The translations under genes were made by a program, and so were the position numbers. DNA of 64,000 nucleotides from Lepiota brunneoincarnata (lineage: Eukaryota; Basidiomycota; Agaricomycetes; Agaricales; Agaricaceae): the NCBI GenBank assembly GCA_023014365.1, contig JAEBUN010000037.1, positions 186,001-250,000 of the forward strand, in the 5' to 3' direction. Shown here piece after piece: positions 11,653 through 24,407 of this stretch. Below the pieces are notes generated by a model that was not told the DNA's origin, ran no database searches, and saw only the letters and a list, made by a program, of their open reading frames with translations. Numbering within the stretch: the first letter of the stretch is position 1; each line of letters opens with the position of its first letter.

Positions 11653-13552
11653 TCACTCAGAATCAATATCCGTTCTGGTAGGTACTCGATCAGTACCAAA
11701 GCGTAGGCTCGAGATCTCCCGCGGAATCAAGGACTCAGTGAACTTGCAATCAGCTTCACGGACGCCGATGATCAATCGCGTTCCCTAGTGACTTTCCCTT
11801 CAGTCATCTATACACGTTTCGCGCTGGGGGGACAGTCCTTACACAAATGTAGTACACAACTACTTGCCACCTAGTAGAGCATGAGATCGCTCATAGCAGA
11901 ATGTGGAAGATAGAGACAACTTACGTCCCATCACCAACCATGAATGTAACATCATTTCCCACAGCAGACGACAGCGCTTGAAGCACGGCCATGGCTATGA
12001 CATTACCATCAGTGACAGCATAGAGCAGACAAGACAATCTGCTCTGACCAAAAATTCTGATAAGAAGCAGGGGGGTCAGCTTAAACACTACGTGACGACA
12101 ATAGTAGCAGGTATTGTGCTCACGGAATGAGGAACATTGTCCCATCGCGATAGAACACGTAAAGGATGGGGGTGAATTTTCTCATATGCACGATTCTCTC
12201 GCGGAACGAGTTTCCAGTGAGCTTTAGTCGTTTCAGAATCTGATAGAGCTTGATGAGGGTTAATAGGAGCTCAACACCTAAGGTGATTGAAAAAAATTGC
12301 AGAAATCAATTGCAGGTTGACGCACCAGCGCTAATGAGTATACAAATCCTACTGGAAAATCAACATTCTGTTTGGAACCCCCTACCAAACTGACTGACGA
12401 ATTAACCATAATGAAATGGTTTGCAAGATTCTCCCAATAAATTGATTGCTTCATATAACACCCATGCAACGGAAGCAAGCCAATCCCATACTTTGCACTA
12501 ATAAATGCAAATGTGACAATTGACACCAAGCCACTCTGGGTTTCTATTAGTGATTCGTGCAGTGCCATCCTGGACATAATGCATACAAGTAGTTCAGCTG
12601 CACCAGGTATTGTTAATTAATAATGTGCAAATCTAGGGTATCAAACCTACCAGTCACTGTCAAACAAAGGATGGCTGTGACTGTTGCTGATGTTGATAGC
12701 AGGTGTTTTCTGTAGCATAAGAATACGCACCCTTGAGACTATAGTCCCACAGAGCACGCAGTCTCAAGACAAGTAATGTCTTCATCAGTCCAGGAATGAG
12801 CACTTGGATCGACCTGCCACACTTTTTTTAGCAGCTGTCCTGGTTTGAAGGGATTAACCTGTAGGCAGATTTGAACTCACAATTCTCCAATAAAGGTGGA
12901 AGCGACGCATCTACAAGCTCAGAGTGGGCATTTTGGAGATCATGGAGTTCATTGCCTTACACCTGTTGAATATACAAATAGTTAGGATGGGGTGGATTGA
13001 TTTCCCAGAATGATTCACAGATACAGAAAGGAAAGTTGTCAACTGAACTAAAAATTTGTGCATATTCAGCTATGAATCGGGTTGGGAGAGTAATTGATTT
13101 CCTACGGTGGATAATGAGTCTTGAGTTTTTCAGTTTATCAGTGGATGAAAGGGAAGAGAAAGGAGTTAGGTACATACATCATGGCCAGAAAAGTGAAAAT
13201 GCGGAATGAAATATAGACGAGCCGTATTAAAGACCATGTTTCTCTATTTTGTGATGAGTTGAAGTCACGGATGAACCTGGTGGCGAGTATATGTACCGAT
13301 GGATATATTTAATCTGTAATAAAGTAACTTGCTTCTGGCTTATCCATTATAGAAATGCACTCACCTCTCGAGGGAGTAGACAGAGGGAATCGTAGACGAG
13401 CAATGCAAGCGCCGGCACTGGTGGTAATGCGCCGTTAGCTATTTAGCTGCTGGTATGAGTAGGACAGAAAGCGCACAATGGAAGTAGCCATTCAATTGCA
13501 TGAACTGGAGATCAAACATGAGCTCGTCTGCGGTGAGAGTGTAGTTAGGCAT
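11653..13552 (-). CDS. DUF6533-family multi-span membrane protein (tandem copy 1)
   Basis: Multi-exon gene on the minus strand, ATG at 13552-13550 (MPNYTLTADELMFDLQ), stop at 11655-11653. Exons recognised in order: N-terminus; VPALALLVYDSLCLLPRE (about 13420-13360); a mini-exon IKYIHR; ETWSLIRLVYISF (about 13235-13175); a Cys-containing segment (NFPFCICESFW); LIPGLMKTLLVLRLRALWD (about 12795-12735); AELLVCIMSRMALHES through LPLHGC (about 12600-12410); VELLLTLIKLYQ through YVFYRDGT (about 12280-12140); and a C-terminal RLIIGVREADCKF exon. These are the YD..LlLp.E, KW/TW..ir..Y, LRlRALWD, LLTLIK and YRDG blocks of DUF6533. Introns are 40-100 nt. Two joins are doubtful (around 12820, where a TAA lies in frame, and before the last exon), so it may be a young pseudogene. 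Function is unknown for the family. Confidence 0.6.
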
Positions 13553-13969
13553 GTAAAGGGAAAGCAATATGTTGGCGGTGTTGGCTTTACTTCATTGTTG
13601 CGCTCACTTAAATCCTAGCTGGCTAGACACCCTGCCCTGGCATCAGCTGATGGTCCAGCCACGACCTGATAATAGAAGCGAACCTATAGGCTACTATCTC
13701 TGCCAGCTCCCATAACCAGGTGAAGCGGGCTTCCGGTTGAAACCCGCTCTAGATCACGGTTACGTCCGGCGCGGTTTCATTGTTGTGATGACGAGGATAA
13801 TAATTAGCATGGCGGGATCAATACAGGGTAGGAACGATGAGATTGACAGGATGGCTGTTCTGAAACAACAATGTCGAGTTCCTTGCGTCATGGAATGCCC
13901 GGGTATCCGAACGCTCAACGTATTCATATTGGAACATCCTTCAAATTCTTAGTTTCAGTGACGGACGGA
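13553..13969. other. Upstream flank of DUF6533 copy 1
   Basis: Contains the block at 13590-13700 that also occurs at 2630-2740, and a block at 13770-13870 that resembles 18660-18760. No gene. Confidence 0.5.
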
Positions 13970-15640
13970 ACCAAAGGCTAGGATATCGTACACAGGGAAC
14001 TCATTTAAATTGCCTATATGGTTCTTGGTTGTGGTCTGCTTACAGATATCTGTTGGCGGGCCTGATAAGATGTCGTTTCCTCGAGCGGCTTTGTACTGTA
14101 CAGATGGGTTCGGCTGTTGGCCTCTATCATCTCGCCTGTTACGACACCCAAAGTCCCTGGCTTAACCCAATATCCAGACCAACTGTACGGTATCCTCCGC
14201 GATGACTTTCGCCCCAGGTCTTGCACAAGCTACATCTTACAGCACTCTGTGAGGGTCGGTATGCTATTCCGAGTCCTCATGATCATCCTCGGCCCTTGAG
14301 ACCTCCAAAGCTTTCTCACGTAACGACTTCACGGTCCTGAGCCCACTCTCCGAGTCCTTACTATAGGAGCCTGGGAGTATCGGCCTGGAACATGACCTCG
14401 CTATGCACGATCATAACTTGAAGGAGAAGATTTTGGTTCCCAAGTAATTGTGTCACGTTTTAAAAACAGGTGGGGGCCCCCTGGTAACCTCGCCTTGTGT
14501 CCATCAAGCCGGCAATAACGCGTCAGCACCATCATGCACAGTCCACTGCATCTATCTCATCATGGGTCTCATCATTACAAAACCACACAGGTCCAATCCT
14601 CATTCGAGGGCTGCACAGCCGATTCCGTTCACTCTTCATGAGCCCATAGTCCCACGGCCTTTCCTCACTCCAAAATGCGGTGCTAACAAATCGGGTAGCC
14701 TATTCCTAACATTATCCAACCTTCGACTGCATGTATCATTGCCTTGCCCACCAAAAATCAGGCACGGCTGGACCAGAACGAAGCCAAATTGCATTTTCTG
14801 AAAGAGAGGAAGCATTGGTACTCGACCTCGCATAGACACTGGCACAACTAAGAGAACCCGCACAAGTCAGTCCGTCTCCTTTGTGATCCAGATTATATGT
14901 GCCGACCCGGATCCCGCCTACGCCCGTAATATTTCCCTTGCAAAGCACAACGCTCGCTCGCTCCTACCATCTATGGGAGGATCGGGATTCTCGAAGGAGG
15001 AGACTCAAGGTCCGCTGCCACAAATAACGAAGACAGACACGAGGCGGCCGTTTTGCTGTCACTGTATCTGGTACGTCTCACGCATACATTCCCAATCCCA
15101 CACAACAGACCCTCGGTGACCAGTGACCTCCAGCACGACCTCGCTACCCTCCACCACACCATCCTTCACCCGTGAGTCCTCTCCATCATCCCCTACCAAC
15201 AACCATGGCGCCTTCACCTCGACCCCCTCGACCTCGCATTTGGGCAATATTTATGACGCCCTGTTCCTTGCCGCGCGTTGCCCTCTAGGATGCACATGAC
15301 CTCAGGACCTGTAATATCGAGTACAAAACATCCACTATCACGGTAGACTCAGGTGACGATAATCATATTCCGAAGGGTTTCGATGTACGCCTCAACGCTG
15401 CTGATTTCGAGTTTGCTGATGACCGGGACGAAGGCGAGGTTTTTGACCGGAGGGATTGCTGGCCGTTTCTATCACCATCGACCTCGTATGCACCCTCGTT
15501 TTTCTTTTTCCCTTGGTGGTTACTCCTGCGCTGGCTAGGGGCTCAGTGTGCATTTTGCAATGCAATACTCCAGGAACAAGCCATTGCCTCACTTTATTCG
15601 CTCCTCGAATCCCCTTTCATCTCTTCTAGTCAGGTCTATC
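13970..15640 (+). repeat. Degenerate repeat unit, copy B
   Basis: Second copy of the unit at 8230-10460. 13970-14020 aligns with 18850-18910 ('ggatatcgt.cac.gggaac'), 14870-14960 with 19550-19640 ('gatccagatt', 'ccgcc.acgcccgt'), and 15120-15290 with 19985-20110 ('agcacgacctc...accctcc'). All open frames are short and interrupted. The family is not recognised. Confidence 0.5.
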
Positions 15641-16235
15641 TTCAGGCTGCATGCGCTCTTGGTTGGGTCATTTTTAGCCCGTCCCTTGTCCGCTGGTGTT
15701 TAATCACCTTTCAAGTTAGAAATACACGCAAGAAATACATACCGCCCTTATTCTCGACTTTACCGACGGCCATATTTATCGTTCACAAGAGACCAGGGAG
15801 AATATGTTGGACCGAAGTGTGAATATTTGATATCAAGTTTCTGGCACTTTTGTGATATATCTGGCATGTAGCATTTCCGTCGGAGGCTCATTGCCTTGAT
15901 GGTTGGGTCTGGATGGTACATCCTGGAGCGCTTCCGTGATCGCTGCTCGGGTCATGACGGTGTCAATCAATCGATGTTTCAACCGCAACCTCTGGCTCCG
16001 ACGGCAAGCAAAAGCAAATCCTCCCACTAGACATAACCCCCAAGCAAGGACACCCCATCGGAAGCTTGTCTGCTGAATGCCGGGTCCTCCAATCAACACA
16101 TCACACCCTAACCACCCATACAATCCGAATCCTGAAAATGGTTCGGAATGAAAGCTTGTATTGAGAACCTTTACGTGGCTATGACGCCACTAAGCGAAGC
16201 GATAGACGACAAAACCTGGAACCGGTTTCTACCCA
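15641..16235. other. Spacer downstream of DUF6533 copy 2
   Basis: A 96-residue minus-strand frame at 16123-15833 contains one hydrophobic stretch (GVLAWGLCLVGGFAFACRR). The matching places next to the other copies (11209-11500 and 46250-46400) do not keep the frame, so it is not called as a gene. Confidence 0.35.
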
Positions 16236-18104
16236 TCACTCTGAACTGACATCCGTCGTAGTGGGTGGTCGGTCAGTACCAAAGCACAAGGTCGAGACCT
16301 CCCTTGGAACCAACGACTCGGTGAGCTTGCAATCAGCCTCACGGATCCTGATGATCAATCGTGTTCCCTATTCAGTTTCCTTCAATCAGCTGCCTATTTT
16401 TAATGCAGGGGGGTGGTCCTTACACAAATGTAATATACGACTGTTTGCCACCTAGTGAAATATGAAGTCCTTCCAAAACAAAATGCGGCAGATATAGAAC
16501 TTACGTTCCATCACCAATCATGAGTGCAACAAGATTATTCGAAAACGGAGATGCCACCCCAAGCACGGCCATGGCTATGGTGGAAATGATCAGTGGTGGC
16601 AAATAGGATGGACACGATTGTTTGCGCTGACCGAAAATTCTGATAAAAAGCAGGGAAGTCAGCTTAAACACCTGTTGATCAGTTCATGCTCACGGAATGA
16701 GGAATAGTGTCCCATCACGATAGAATACGTAAATGATGGGCATGAATTTTTTCATATGCGCAATTCTCTCATGGAACGAATTTCCTGTAGGCCCGAGTTG
16801 CTTCAGAACTCGGTAGAGCTTTATGAGAGTCAACAAAAGCTCAACACCTAGAGTGATTGAAAATGCTGGTAGACATTTATTGCAGGCTGACGCACCAGCG
16901 CTAATGACAATACAAATCCTGTTGGACTATCACTTTCCTGTCTGGAATGCCACACCAAATTGACTCACGAATTGACCATAGAGAAGTGCCTCTCAATATT
17001 GTCCCATGATGCAGGTTCACTGCCCCAACATCCATGTAATGGCAGCGAATCGACTGCATACTTTATCGAAATCAACGTGGCTATGATAGTTAACATCAAG
17101 CCACTCTGAGTTGTTATCAATGACCAGAACAGTACTATCTGGGATAAAATACACACCAGTAGTTCAGCTACGTCAGGCACTGTCAACAAAAGTATCCCTC
17201 CAACATATCAGACATACCAGTTACTGTCAAACAGAGAATGAATGTAACTTTTGTTGATGGTCGAGTTAGCAGGCATTTAGTGTAGTACAGGAGTACCCAC
17301 CCCTGGGGTTTTTATCCCACAGAGCACGAAGTCTCAGGACAATTAACATCTTCATCAATCCAGGAATGAGAACTTGGGCCAACCTGCCACACTTTTTGAG
17401 CAACCTGTCCTAATTAGAATGAGTACAACAGATGTGACTCACAATCCACCAATCAAGTTGGAAGAAATGCACCTGTGAACTTTAAGTGGGCAGTTTTGGA
17501 GGTCATAGCACATATTGTCTTACACCTATTAAATGTAAATCAAGGTTAGTGCAGGATAGATCAATTTACAGGAATCATGATTTACAGATGCAGGGTTGAA
17601 ATTTGTCAGATTCACTATAATGCCGTTATTTTAATTATCAATCCAGTCGGAAGAGTAACTTCCTACTGTAGGTAGCCAGTCTTGAATTTTGTCAGCCTGA
17701 CCATGGGTAAAGGAAAAGATGTGGGGTACATACACTGTGTATAAAGCAGTTGAAATACGAATGAAATGTAGACAAGTCGGATCAATGACCATTTCTCTCT
17801 AGCTTGTAATAAGCCAAAATCATGGATGGACTCAGTAGTGAGCACACATACCGATGGACATATTTAACCTACAGTAGAATAAGTTATCGGCATCCCCAGA
17901 GCAAAGGTGCATTCACCTCTTCAGGAAGTAGATAGAAGAAATCATAGATGACCAGTGTGATTGCAGATACTGGTAGAACCACACTATTAGCTGTTCCATT
18001 GGCAGCGTGAATGAAACAGAACACATACGATGGAAGTAGCCGCTCAGTTGCGTGGACTGGAGATCAAATATGAGATCATCCAGAGCTGGAGTGTAGTTAG
18101 ACAT
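16236..18104 (-). CDS. DUF6533-family multi-span membrane protein (tandem copy 2)
   Basis: Paralogue of the gene at 11653-13552 with the same exon layout and nearly the same length (1869 versus 1900 bp), displaced by 4552 bp. ATG at 18104-18102 (MSNYTPALDDLIFDLQ), stop at 16238-16236. Joined exons give a textbook DUF6533 core: AITLVIYDFFYLLPEE, VKYVHREKWSLIRLVYISF (mini-exon VKYVH joined in phase to REKW), then LIPGLMKMLIVLRLRALWD, AELLVCILSQIVLF to LPLHGCW, VELLLTLIKLYRVLK to YVFYRDGT, and C-terminal RLIIRIREADCKL. All of these exons are open. The join before the last exon is out of phase with the visible GT/AG pair, as in copy 1, so either a further tiny exon is missed or both are decaying. 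Predicted location is a membrane; function unknown. Confidence 0.62.
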
Positions 18105-18119
18105 ATGGAGGGCAACAGT

Positions 18120-18849
18120 AGGTGGGTTCTAACTATGCCTCATTGTTTGGTTTGCTTAAAACCCAGCTCGGTAGCCCTACGTTGAAAATAGCGTATGATC
18201 CCAGCCGGTACATGGTTGCCCCGGTGGTGCCTTCGCCAGAAGCCGACCTATGCCCTACATCGGTTTTAAGGCCGGGAGAACCGTGAAGTACACTTCTATG
18301 TTGGAGCCCCCTCTTGATCACTCTCACGTCCTTTATTCGAACCACACCGCATTTAGATAGGAACAGGCCCCGAGGTCACCTTATCTAAGGTGTAATTGTA
18401 GGACAGACCTCACAAGGAAAAACGATAACGATCCATCCCGGCGGCCATTAGCATATATGTAAAAATGGTACTTGCATGCTAATGGCCATCGGCACACAAC
18501 AAATTTGATCATAAAGATAAGATGAAGTCGGGGGTCTCTACCACGTGATTGATAACGAGCAGGACAGTGATGTTTGGTCGAAGCCAGTAGAAAACACCTG
18601 CTCACCCACCTTCCTCCCGGCCGTGCATCCGCTATTGGCTCTATGCTTAAATAACGCGAGCTATGGTGAAAGAAGGTGGTTTCATTGTGGTGGTGGCAAG
18701 AAATGATAGGCTAGAATCGACAGGATGTTGGAATGACGATGTTAAGACGGCTATGTTCCATCTATTATTGGATGCCCAGCTGCTTGAGGCACCTGGGTAC
18801 GCACATAGATATATAGGCGGTTGTTTAAACATTATTTAAACTCATATTC
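18120..18849. other. Upstream flank of DUF6533 copy 2, with an extra insert
   Basis: The stretch 18360-18610 has no counterpart next to copy 1 and contains the perfect inverted repeat listed separately, so it may be a small insertion. No gene found. Confidence 0.4.
18443..18487. repeat. Perfect 12-bp inverted repeat (stem-loop)
   Basis: GGCCATTAGCAT at 18443-18454 is exactly mirrored by ATGCTAATGGCC at 18476-18487, with a 21-nt loop. Pairing stops at once on both sides of the arms. Could be a small hairpin element or a regulatory stem; neither is proven. Confidence 0.7.
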
Positions 18850-20420
18850 CGGTTAGCGACAGATTGATTGAAAGGATGGGATATCGTGCACGGGGAACTT
18901 GTCCCGTTGACTGCTCGGTCGGTCGTATATGCAATCTAGAATTCCTGGTTGACTATGTGCATAGGTGTTCGCAGACAGAGCTGACTGGGTGGTCTGACTG
19001 GATGCAGTATCCCTAAGCGGCCCTGCCTGGACCAACGAATTCAACCTCTATCCACTGTCCAGAGTACTGCGTCGTTTCCTGCTATTCCTTGTTGCTGTCC
19101 AACGACTCGCTCGTTTTGTTTGTTTGGCGACGCTTCCCATCCCATGCAGCCTGACTTCTTCCCCTTCACCATTTCGTCGCTGACTTCTCCGACCTCTCGC
19201 TTCTCTCGGAGGATGGGAACTAGACTCTTCCAAAGAATGGCACAGAGGATAAGTTCACGAGACTTCATGCCCCAGGATACGCAGACGAAGCTATTTCCCA
19301 GAGCACGAACAATGGTTCAGAGCCAAGTCAAATGCATACCCGAAGGCGGGGATCCAAAGTGGACAGAGGCCCCTAGAGGTACACCTCCCTTCTTATATCC
19401 GGAGCCTGTTTGTGCCCTCGTCCTAAGTGGAATCAGATTAGTTCGAGTTGGAGTTTTCTGAGGGAGAGGAAAGAGTTGGTGCTCCACTGCGAGGAGGGCG
19501 GGATGGACACTGCGGGAAATTAGGAGAACTCGCACAAATCAGTTTTCCCCTTTCGCGATCCAGATTGCATGCACTGTCTTGTATCCCGCCAACGCCCGTG
19601 ATATAGCCCAAGGTCGCCCTGCTCTGCTATCATTCCCCCACCATTGCGAGCGCAAACAAAAACGAAACAAAAAGCAAGAAAATGCCTTGTGGGGAATCCG
19701 ATGGTAAATTATTTTTGTTGAGGTGCTTGTTGAGGTCATGGTAGACTCACTGGCTTTCGCTACATCGGCTGTTGAAGCAGGCGTCGCCTTCATGCAAGCA
19801 CCATGCTTGCCCGCGTCCATCGACTGGAGAATCGATATTCTTGCAGTGAGGAATCGCAGTAGATAACAAAGTCGGCCGCGAGGTGACTATTTTGTAGTCC
19901 CTGTCTCTGGTACGTCCCACCCACGTTACTACTGTGGCTCGCCCGGCGCACACATACCCCCGTCCCACACACCAAGCCCTCGACAACCTCTAGCACGACC
20001 TCACGACCCTCCTCCACGCAATACTCCGCCTACTGAACCTCTCCACCTATGGCTCCTCCATCTCGACCCTCTCGACCTTAGCAATTGGAATAACACCCAT
20101 GTTACCCTTTTCTTTGCTGCATGCGTTGCGCTCTGGGATGCAAACGTCCCTAAAACGCGTAGTGTCGAGTACAGAGCACCCATCATCACAAAATGGCGAC
20201 GATAATGTTCCGGGGATTTTCAATGTTCGCTATTTTGATTTGGCCGATCACTTGGATGAACGCGAGGTCCTCTATGGGAGTAATCATTGGCCTGCTTCAA
20301 TCGTCTTGATTATCAACCTTGTACGCACTCTTTTGCTCTTTAATTGATATTCGTACGCTGTCAGGGGCCGAATGTACATATTCTCGATGCAACACGCCAA
20401 GAAGCTGCTGTCTCCCCCAT
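18850..20420 (+). repeat. Degenerate repeat unit, copy C
   Basis: Third copy of the unit at 8230-10460 and 13970-15640. Best shared blocks are 19550-19830 and 19985-20250. A readable trace on the plus strand (TYGSSISTLSTLAIG...) corresponds to similar but differently broken traces at 9960 and 15190. Not recognised as a known family. Confidence 0.5.
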
Positions 20421-21249
20421 CTGCCTCTTGTCTTCTGGCTAGACTATGTTGTTTACCTGTTCTTTGCACTATAGTAGCGAGATTTCAAGTGAATGGGGCG
20501 GAATACACACGAGATCTCTCTGCATTGCCGCTGAGCTCAAAGGCGAGCATGCTCATAGCACGCAAGAGGCCCGAGATGTGAGACTGTGAAGGATAGATCT
20601 AGATAAGCATCATTGAAACATAAGTCCCGCACCCATAAAACCCTGGCCTAAATGGAAGTCCACTGCAACTTCCTTCCCCCGGCAAGATCTGAAATGCGGG
20701 CGGGCATTTATCTGGCGTGTCTTCGGCGTTCACTCCCGACGGTGGGAAGGAGCAACTTCCAGGTAACATCAGTATAGATATACCGCACCGGCACACATAT
20801 TTCGTATACAGCTTAACCGGCGGTCGTGCAGCCAGGTCCCGTGGCTCGGGCGCTCAAGCGTTCAGGACTTGATCTTGGCGACTTGGAGCTTTGGTGTTTC
20901 CTAACTTGGTGAGAGGGGAGCGGAGTTTCTCCCCACAGCTATTGTGCTACATTCTACATGGCGCAATTTCCAAATTCTATTTTTCCGACAAATGACATGG
21001 GACAATAATACTTAGATGTAATTGGACACAGTTGCTTTGGCTAGGATAACTGTAAACTCGCTCGGCACGTCACGTGATATTCCTGGATCATTTGTGGATG
21101 TTAGGACTCGTGGGCGTTGCTTTATTGTTTCTTTTGTCCTGTTCCGCACTTTATTTCCACCGATATGAAGCTAATATAGCCTGATATAGCCCAGAAAATT
21201 GCTGATCCGGGCTGCCATCCTATCCGGAGCTCTTACCCAAACAATTGAA
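20421..21249. other. No recognisable gene
   Basis: Short frames only. Sequence around 21060-21240 may be the upstream region of neighbouring hypothetical genes, but no promoter element is convincing. Confidence 0.5.
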
Positions 21250-21567
21250 TTAAATTACCTTCCACAACCCCATCAAACCTGTGCACCTCTCCGCCTGTCG
21301 AAATGTACAGTACCATCCCTTGTCGCTAAGCCATTCGATATGTTTGTTTTGATCGCTTTTGTCTAATGCTACATAATATATCGCATCCTTGAACCCATTG
21401 CAGTAGGTGCGCCGAGTATTCCATCCTATTGCTACTTGTAACCTGCCCTGTTCTTCTCGCTGGCGCACGATGGAATACCAATTCAATGATGGTATCCATA
21501 GTCCTAAAGCGACATGCCTCAGCCTGTCACTGTCCTCTGTCCTCCCCGAGTCTTCGATATCGGACAC
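21250..21567 (-). CDS. Small hypothetical protein, doubtful
   Basis: A 105-codon open frame on the minus strand with ATG at 21567-21565. The composition is that of a normal soluble protein (WYSIVRQREEQGRL, WLSDKGWYCTFRQAE), with four tryptophans and no low-complexity bias. It could be one exon of a larger gene. No domain is recognised. It lies head-to-head with the Ser/Pro-rich locus starting at 21699. Function unknown. Confidence 0.35.
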   Translation of the reverse strand: MSDIEDSGRTEDSDRLRHVALGLWIPSLNWYSIVRQREEQGRLQVAIGWNTRRTYCNGFKDAIYYVALDKSDQNKHIEWLSDKGWYCTFRQAERCTGLMGLWKVI

Positions 21568-21698
21568 TCAGCGAAATATCCTCAAAGGTGGTGTCCGAAG
21601 GGTGAGTTTTGTCCCATTACCTATCCTTGACCAACACAATAACCATCAACTAGGAACTCCCACAGATACCCTCTTCAAAGCCCGCCGTTCCCGAAAAA

Positions 21699-24407
21699 AT
21701 GTCCTCCGGCCAGAGCCCATGGGTTGCACCGAAGTCTTGGGCACCCGATACCAAGCTCACACCACTGAGGTTCTCCGAACAGCAAACCGCATCCACTCAC
21801 GAAGCGAAAACCTTCACAGTCGAGGAACTCAACCCACCGGCTCCCTCTAACCAATCCATTCTCGATAAACCCCACTCTTGCCGATCCCACTGCCTCACCC
21901 CACAACCTTCAGAGCTCAGAGTGGGTCTCGTCAACTACTGTCATCCCCGAACACGTCCCCTTACCTCTGTTTCATAGCTCCGGCATGCCGTCCATCTCTC
22001 AAAAACAGGGGAAAGCGGCCAAGTTGAAGTGGATGTACAGGCGCGCCTCCAAATCTACTAAAACGTTGGCACGGATGTTGTCCCTCTCTGGCGGTGTCTC
22101 AAAACGCTCATCCCTCAAACTTCCCGTTCCCGCCCCGCCACCATCATTTGTCACTGAACCTATTTCGTCTGATAGCTCCGCCAGCTCGTGTAGTTTACCC
22201 TCGCCCGCCCCGAGCTTTTCCGACCCCGTGACGCACAAGCGCAACGGGAGCACGCCCAATGTGAAAAAGCCCCTGTCCATTGATGTCCAGGTCGGGCTAA
22301 AGCGATCACTATCAATCTCGTCTCCTCTTGGAGTACCCAGCCCTCCTTTGCTATCCCGAATCACTCACAGGCAACCAGGACGCAAAAACACCCCTGGCCG
22401 TGACAACCCATTTCCGTTGACTCCGAGTATCGTATCATTGCCGCTTCCATCCCGAAGAACATGGAAGACCTCTGAGGAGTCTGTTGCATCGACGGGTACA
22501 CTTGGCGAACAGTTCGTGACTAACAATAAGGAGAGGCATCTTATACCTCACACCATCCTCTCCTCGCGTGGATCCCTCGGAGCTCGCCTGACGCCACCAC
22601 CGGAGATGCCGCTCCCGGAGGCGCCTGTCTCTGCCCCTACCCCAGCCCCAGTTCCAACCCCCGTCTCAGTTCCCAAGGTTCCCATGTCCACGACGGTGCA
22701 ACAGACTGGAGCTAAAAACGTGCAAGAATTCGAACCGCTCCGATACAGCGTGGATTTGGCAAATGAGGCGTCGCACCGTCATCGACAGCACTATGATCAG
22801 CAGCAGGTGTGGCCCCCCGTTGATGAATCACAAATCAATGATGCGACAAGTTCCAATTTGGATGTTTCTCCGCCCTGGTCATGCTACAACTACTGCTGTG
22901 GGAGGAAAAGTCCCGTCATCACGAACAACACCGAGATTCGGATCCGTGGCTGCAAAAGGGGTTGAGATAGTTTCCCCTGTGCCTTCGTCCAGTCTGCCTC
23001 CAGTGACCGCACCGCTCTTGGACTGGGACGTTTCAAAGCTTCAAGGGAGGACGAAGAGGAGCTGAGCCGTGACAGTAGGGACCAGGTCAGGAGCCAGTGG
23101 CGTGCGCAATGTGGGTTTGTCGTCTTTTTTGAGGTCTCCTGGACGGATGCAACCGGTGGCCGTGGCAGCGCCAGTTCCATTGCCGCCCTCGGTTGTGGAT
23201 GGCCTCTCGGAGCGTCGGAATATGCAGAGTACTCGGGAACTTTCTCAGGAACATAGTGCTCTTAGGCTGGGACCGTCCGTTCTGCCTCCATTGAATACTA
23301 CTATGACGGTTCCAAATGGCACGACACCAGCCGATGGCAAGGATGATTATTCCCCCGATCCCTCGATCCCCCTCCCTTCCCTCTCTCAGAGCCGATCTCG
23401 TCGACCTGCCACTGCCTTCTGGACCGGGAGCTGGCTCGCATCAAGAAGAGTCAAAGTTCCGACCAGGGATTCCTAGGGAGACGACACACGTCCGCTCGCC
23501 CTCGCTTCCTATCTTTCCCTCAACGGACCAAGTGGCTCGGCGGCCTTTGCCTCCTTCTGTTATCGAACTTCTCAATTCGAAGGGGCAAAGTTCTTCGAGG
23601 AGTGAAGACGGACAACGGCATTATAACATCGAGTTGCAGCCCACCTCATCCAGCAAGACATCGCTAGATGCCAAACTATCTTCGTCTTCTGACTCCCTTC
23701 CAAATGACCTCCCCAATTTCTCCCGCAGTTCACCTCGTCCTCAGCCTCAGGGACCGCCAAGGACTACAAGCACCTCCGTCCCCTTCCATCTCTCGGCTAT
23801 TGCGAACCAGGGCAAGGCAATTGCAACAGTCCGATCTCGAAGGTAGCAAGCTCAAAGTCATCTTCCTTGCCTGATCTTCATTCCGTCTCGAACCCGCCCT
23901 TCGGTTCAAAGCCATGGCTCCTTGAGTGGTCAGAGTAAAACCCAACGTGCGCGGTCCCCGCCCCTTCCTATCCCTTACAACCGCACCTCCCCCGCCCCTA
24001 TCCATCCCTCCCGGCAGACTACTTCTAGGGAAAGCTCGGCACCAATTGTCACCGCCTCTCGCTTCCTCAGTCCAAGACCCAACCTTCGCGCCAAAGAGCA
24101 CCCCTACCCGCCACTGATGATTCCCTCCTCAACTCAGTTTCATGCACGGTCGAACAAGGAGCTGGCGAAGGAGGGTGGATGGGATTTTTTGGATGCGCCG
24201 CCAAGACCACCGAGGTCGCCTTTGGTGACGATACCGGCCACGCACGTGACACCTGTGGATAATCACGGTCAGAACTATTATCATCAACCTCACGAGCGGG
24301 ATCAGGGGTTAGAGTCACGGTCATTTGTACAGATTGCGGATGGATTGGGAGTGAATAGTCCTAGGGGTGAGGGAGAGGGGGAGTGGGCGGTTGGGAAGGC
24401 GCTTTAG
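21699..24407 (+). pseudogene. Ser/Pro-rich hypothetical protein, frame-disrupted
   Basis: A continuous plus-strand coding signal with strong Ser/Pro bias extends from MSSGQSPWVAPKSW at 21699 to a stop at 24405-24407, but it changes frame: 21699 onward in one frame, about 21925-22870 in a second (longest block 21985-22965), 22870-23060 and 23069-23476 in a third, then 23316-23846 and 23922-24407 in the first again. A basic block KLKWMYRRASKSTKTLARM lies near 22024. Some changes may be introns, but the borders at 22870 and 23850 show no convincing GT/AG pairs, so decay is more likely. The product would be largely disordered; no domain is recognised and no function is proposed. Confidence 0.5.

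Noticed and set aside
12784..12795. CTGATGAAG in the DUF6533 genes (also 44971) as a ribozyme core
   Set aside because: Codes for the conserved GLMKTLL segment and has no stem II or GAAA at the right distance.
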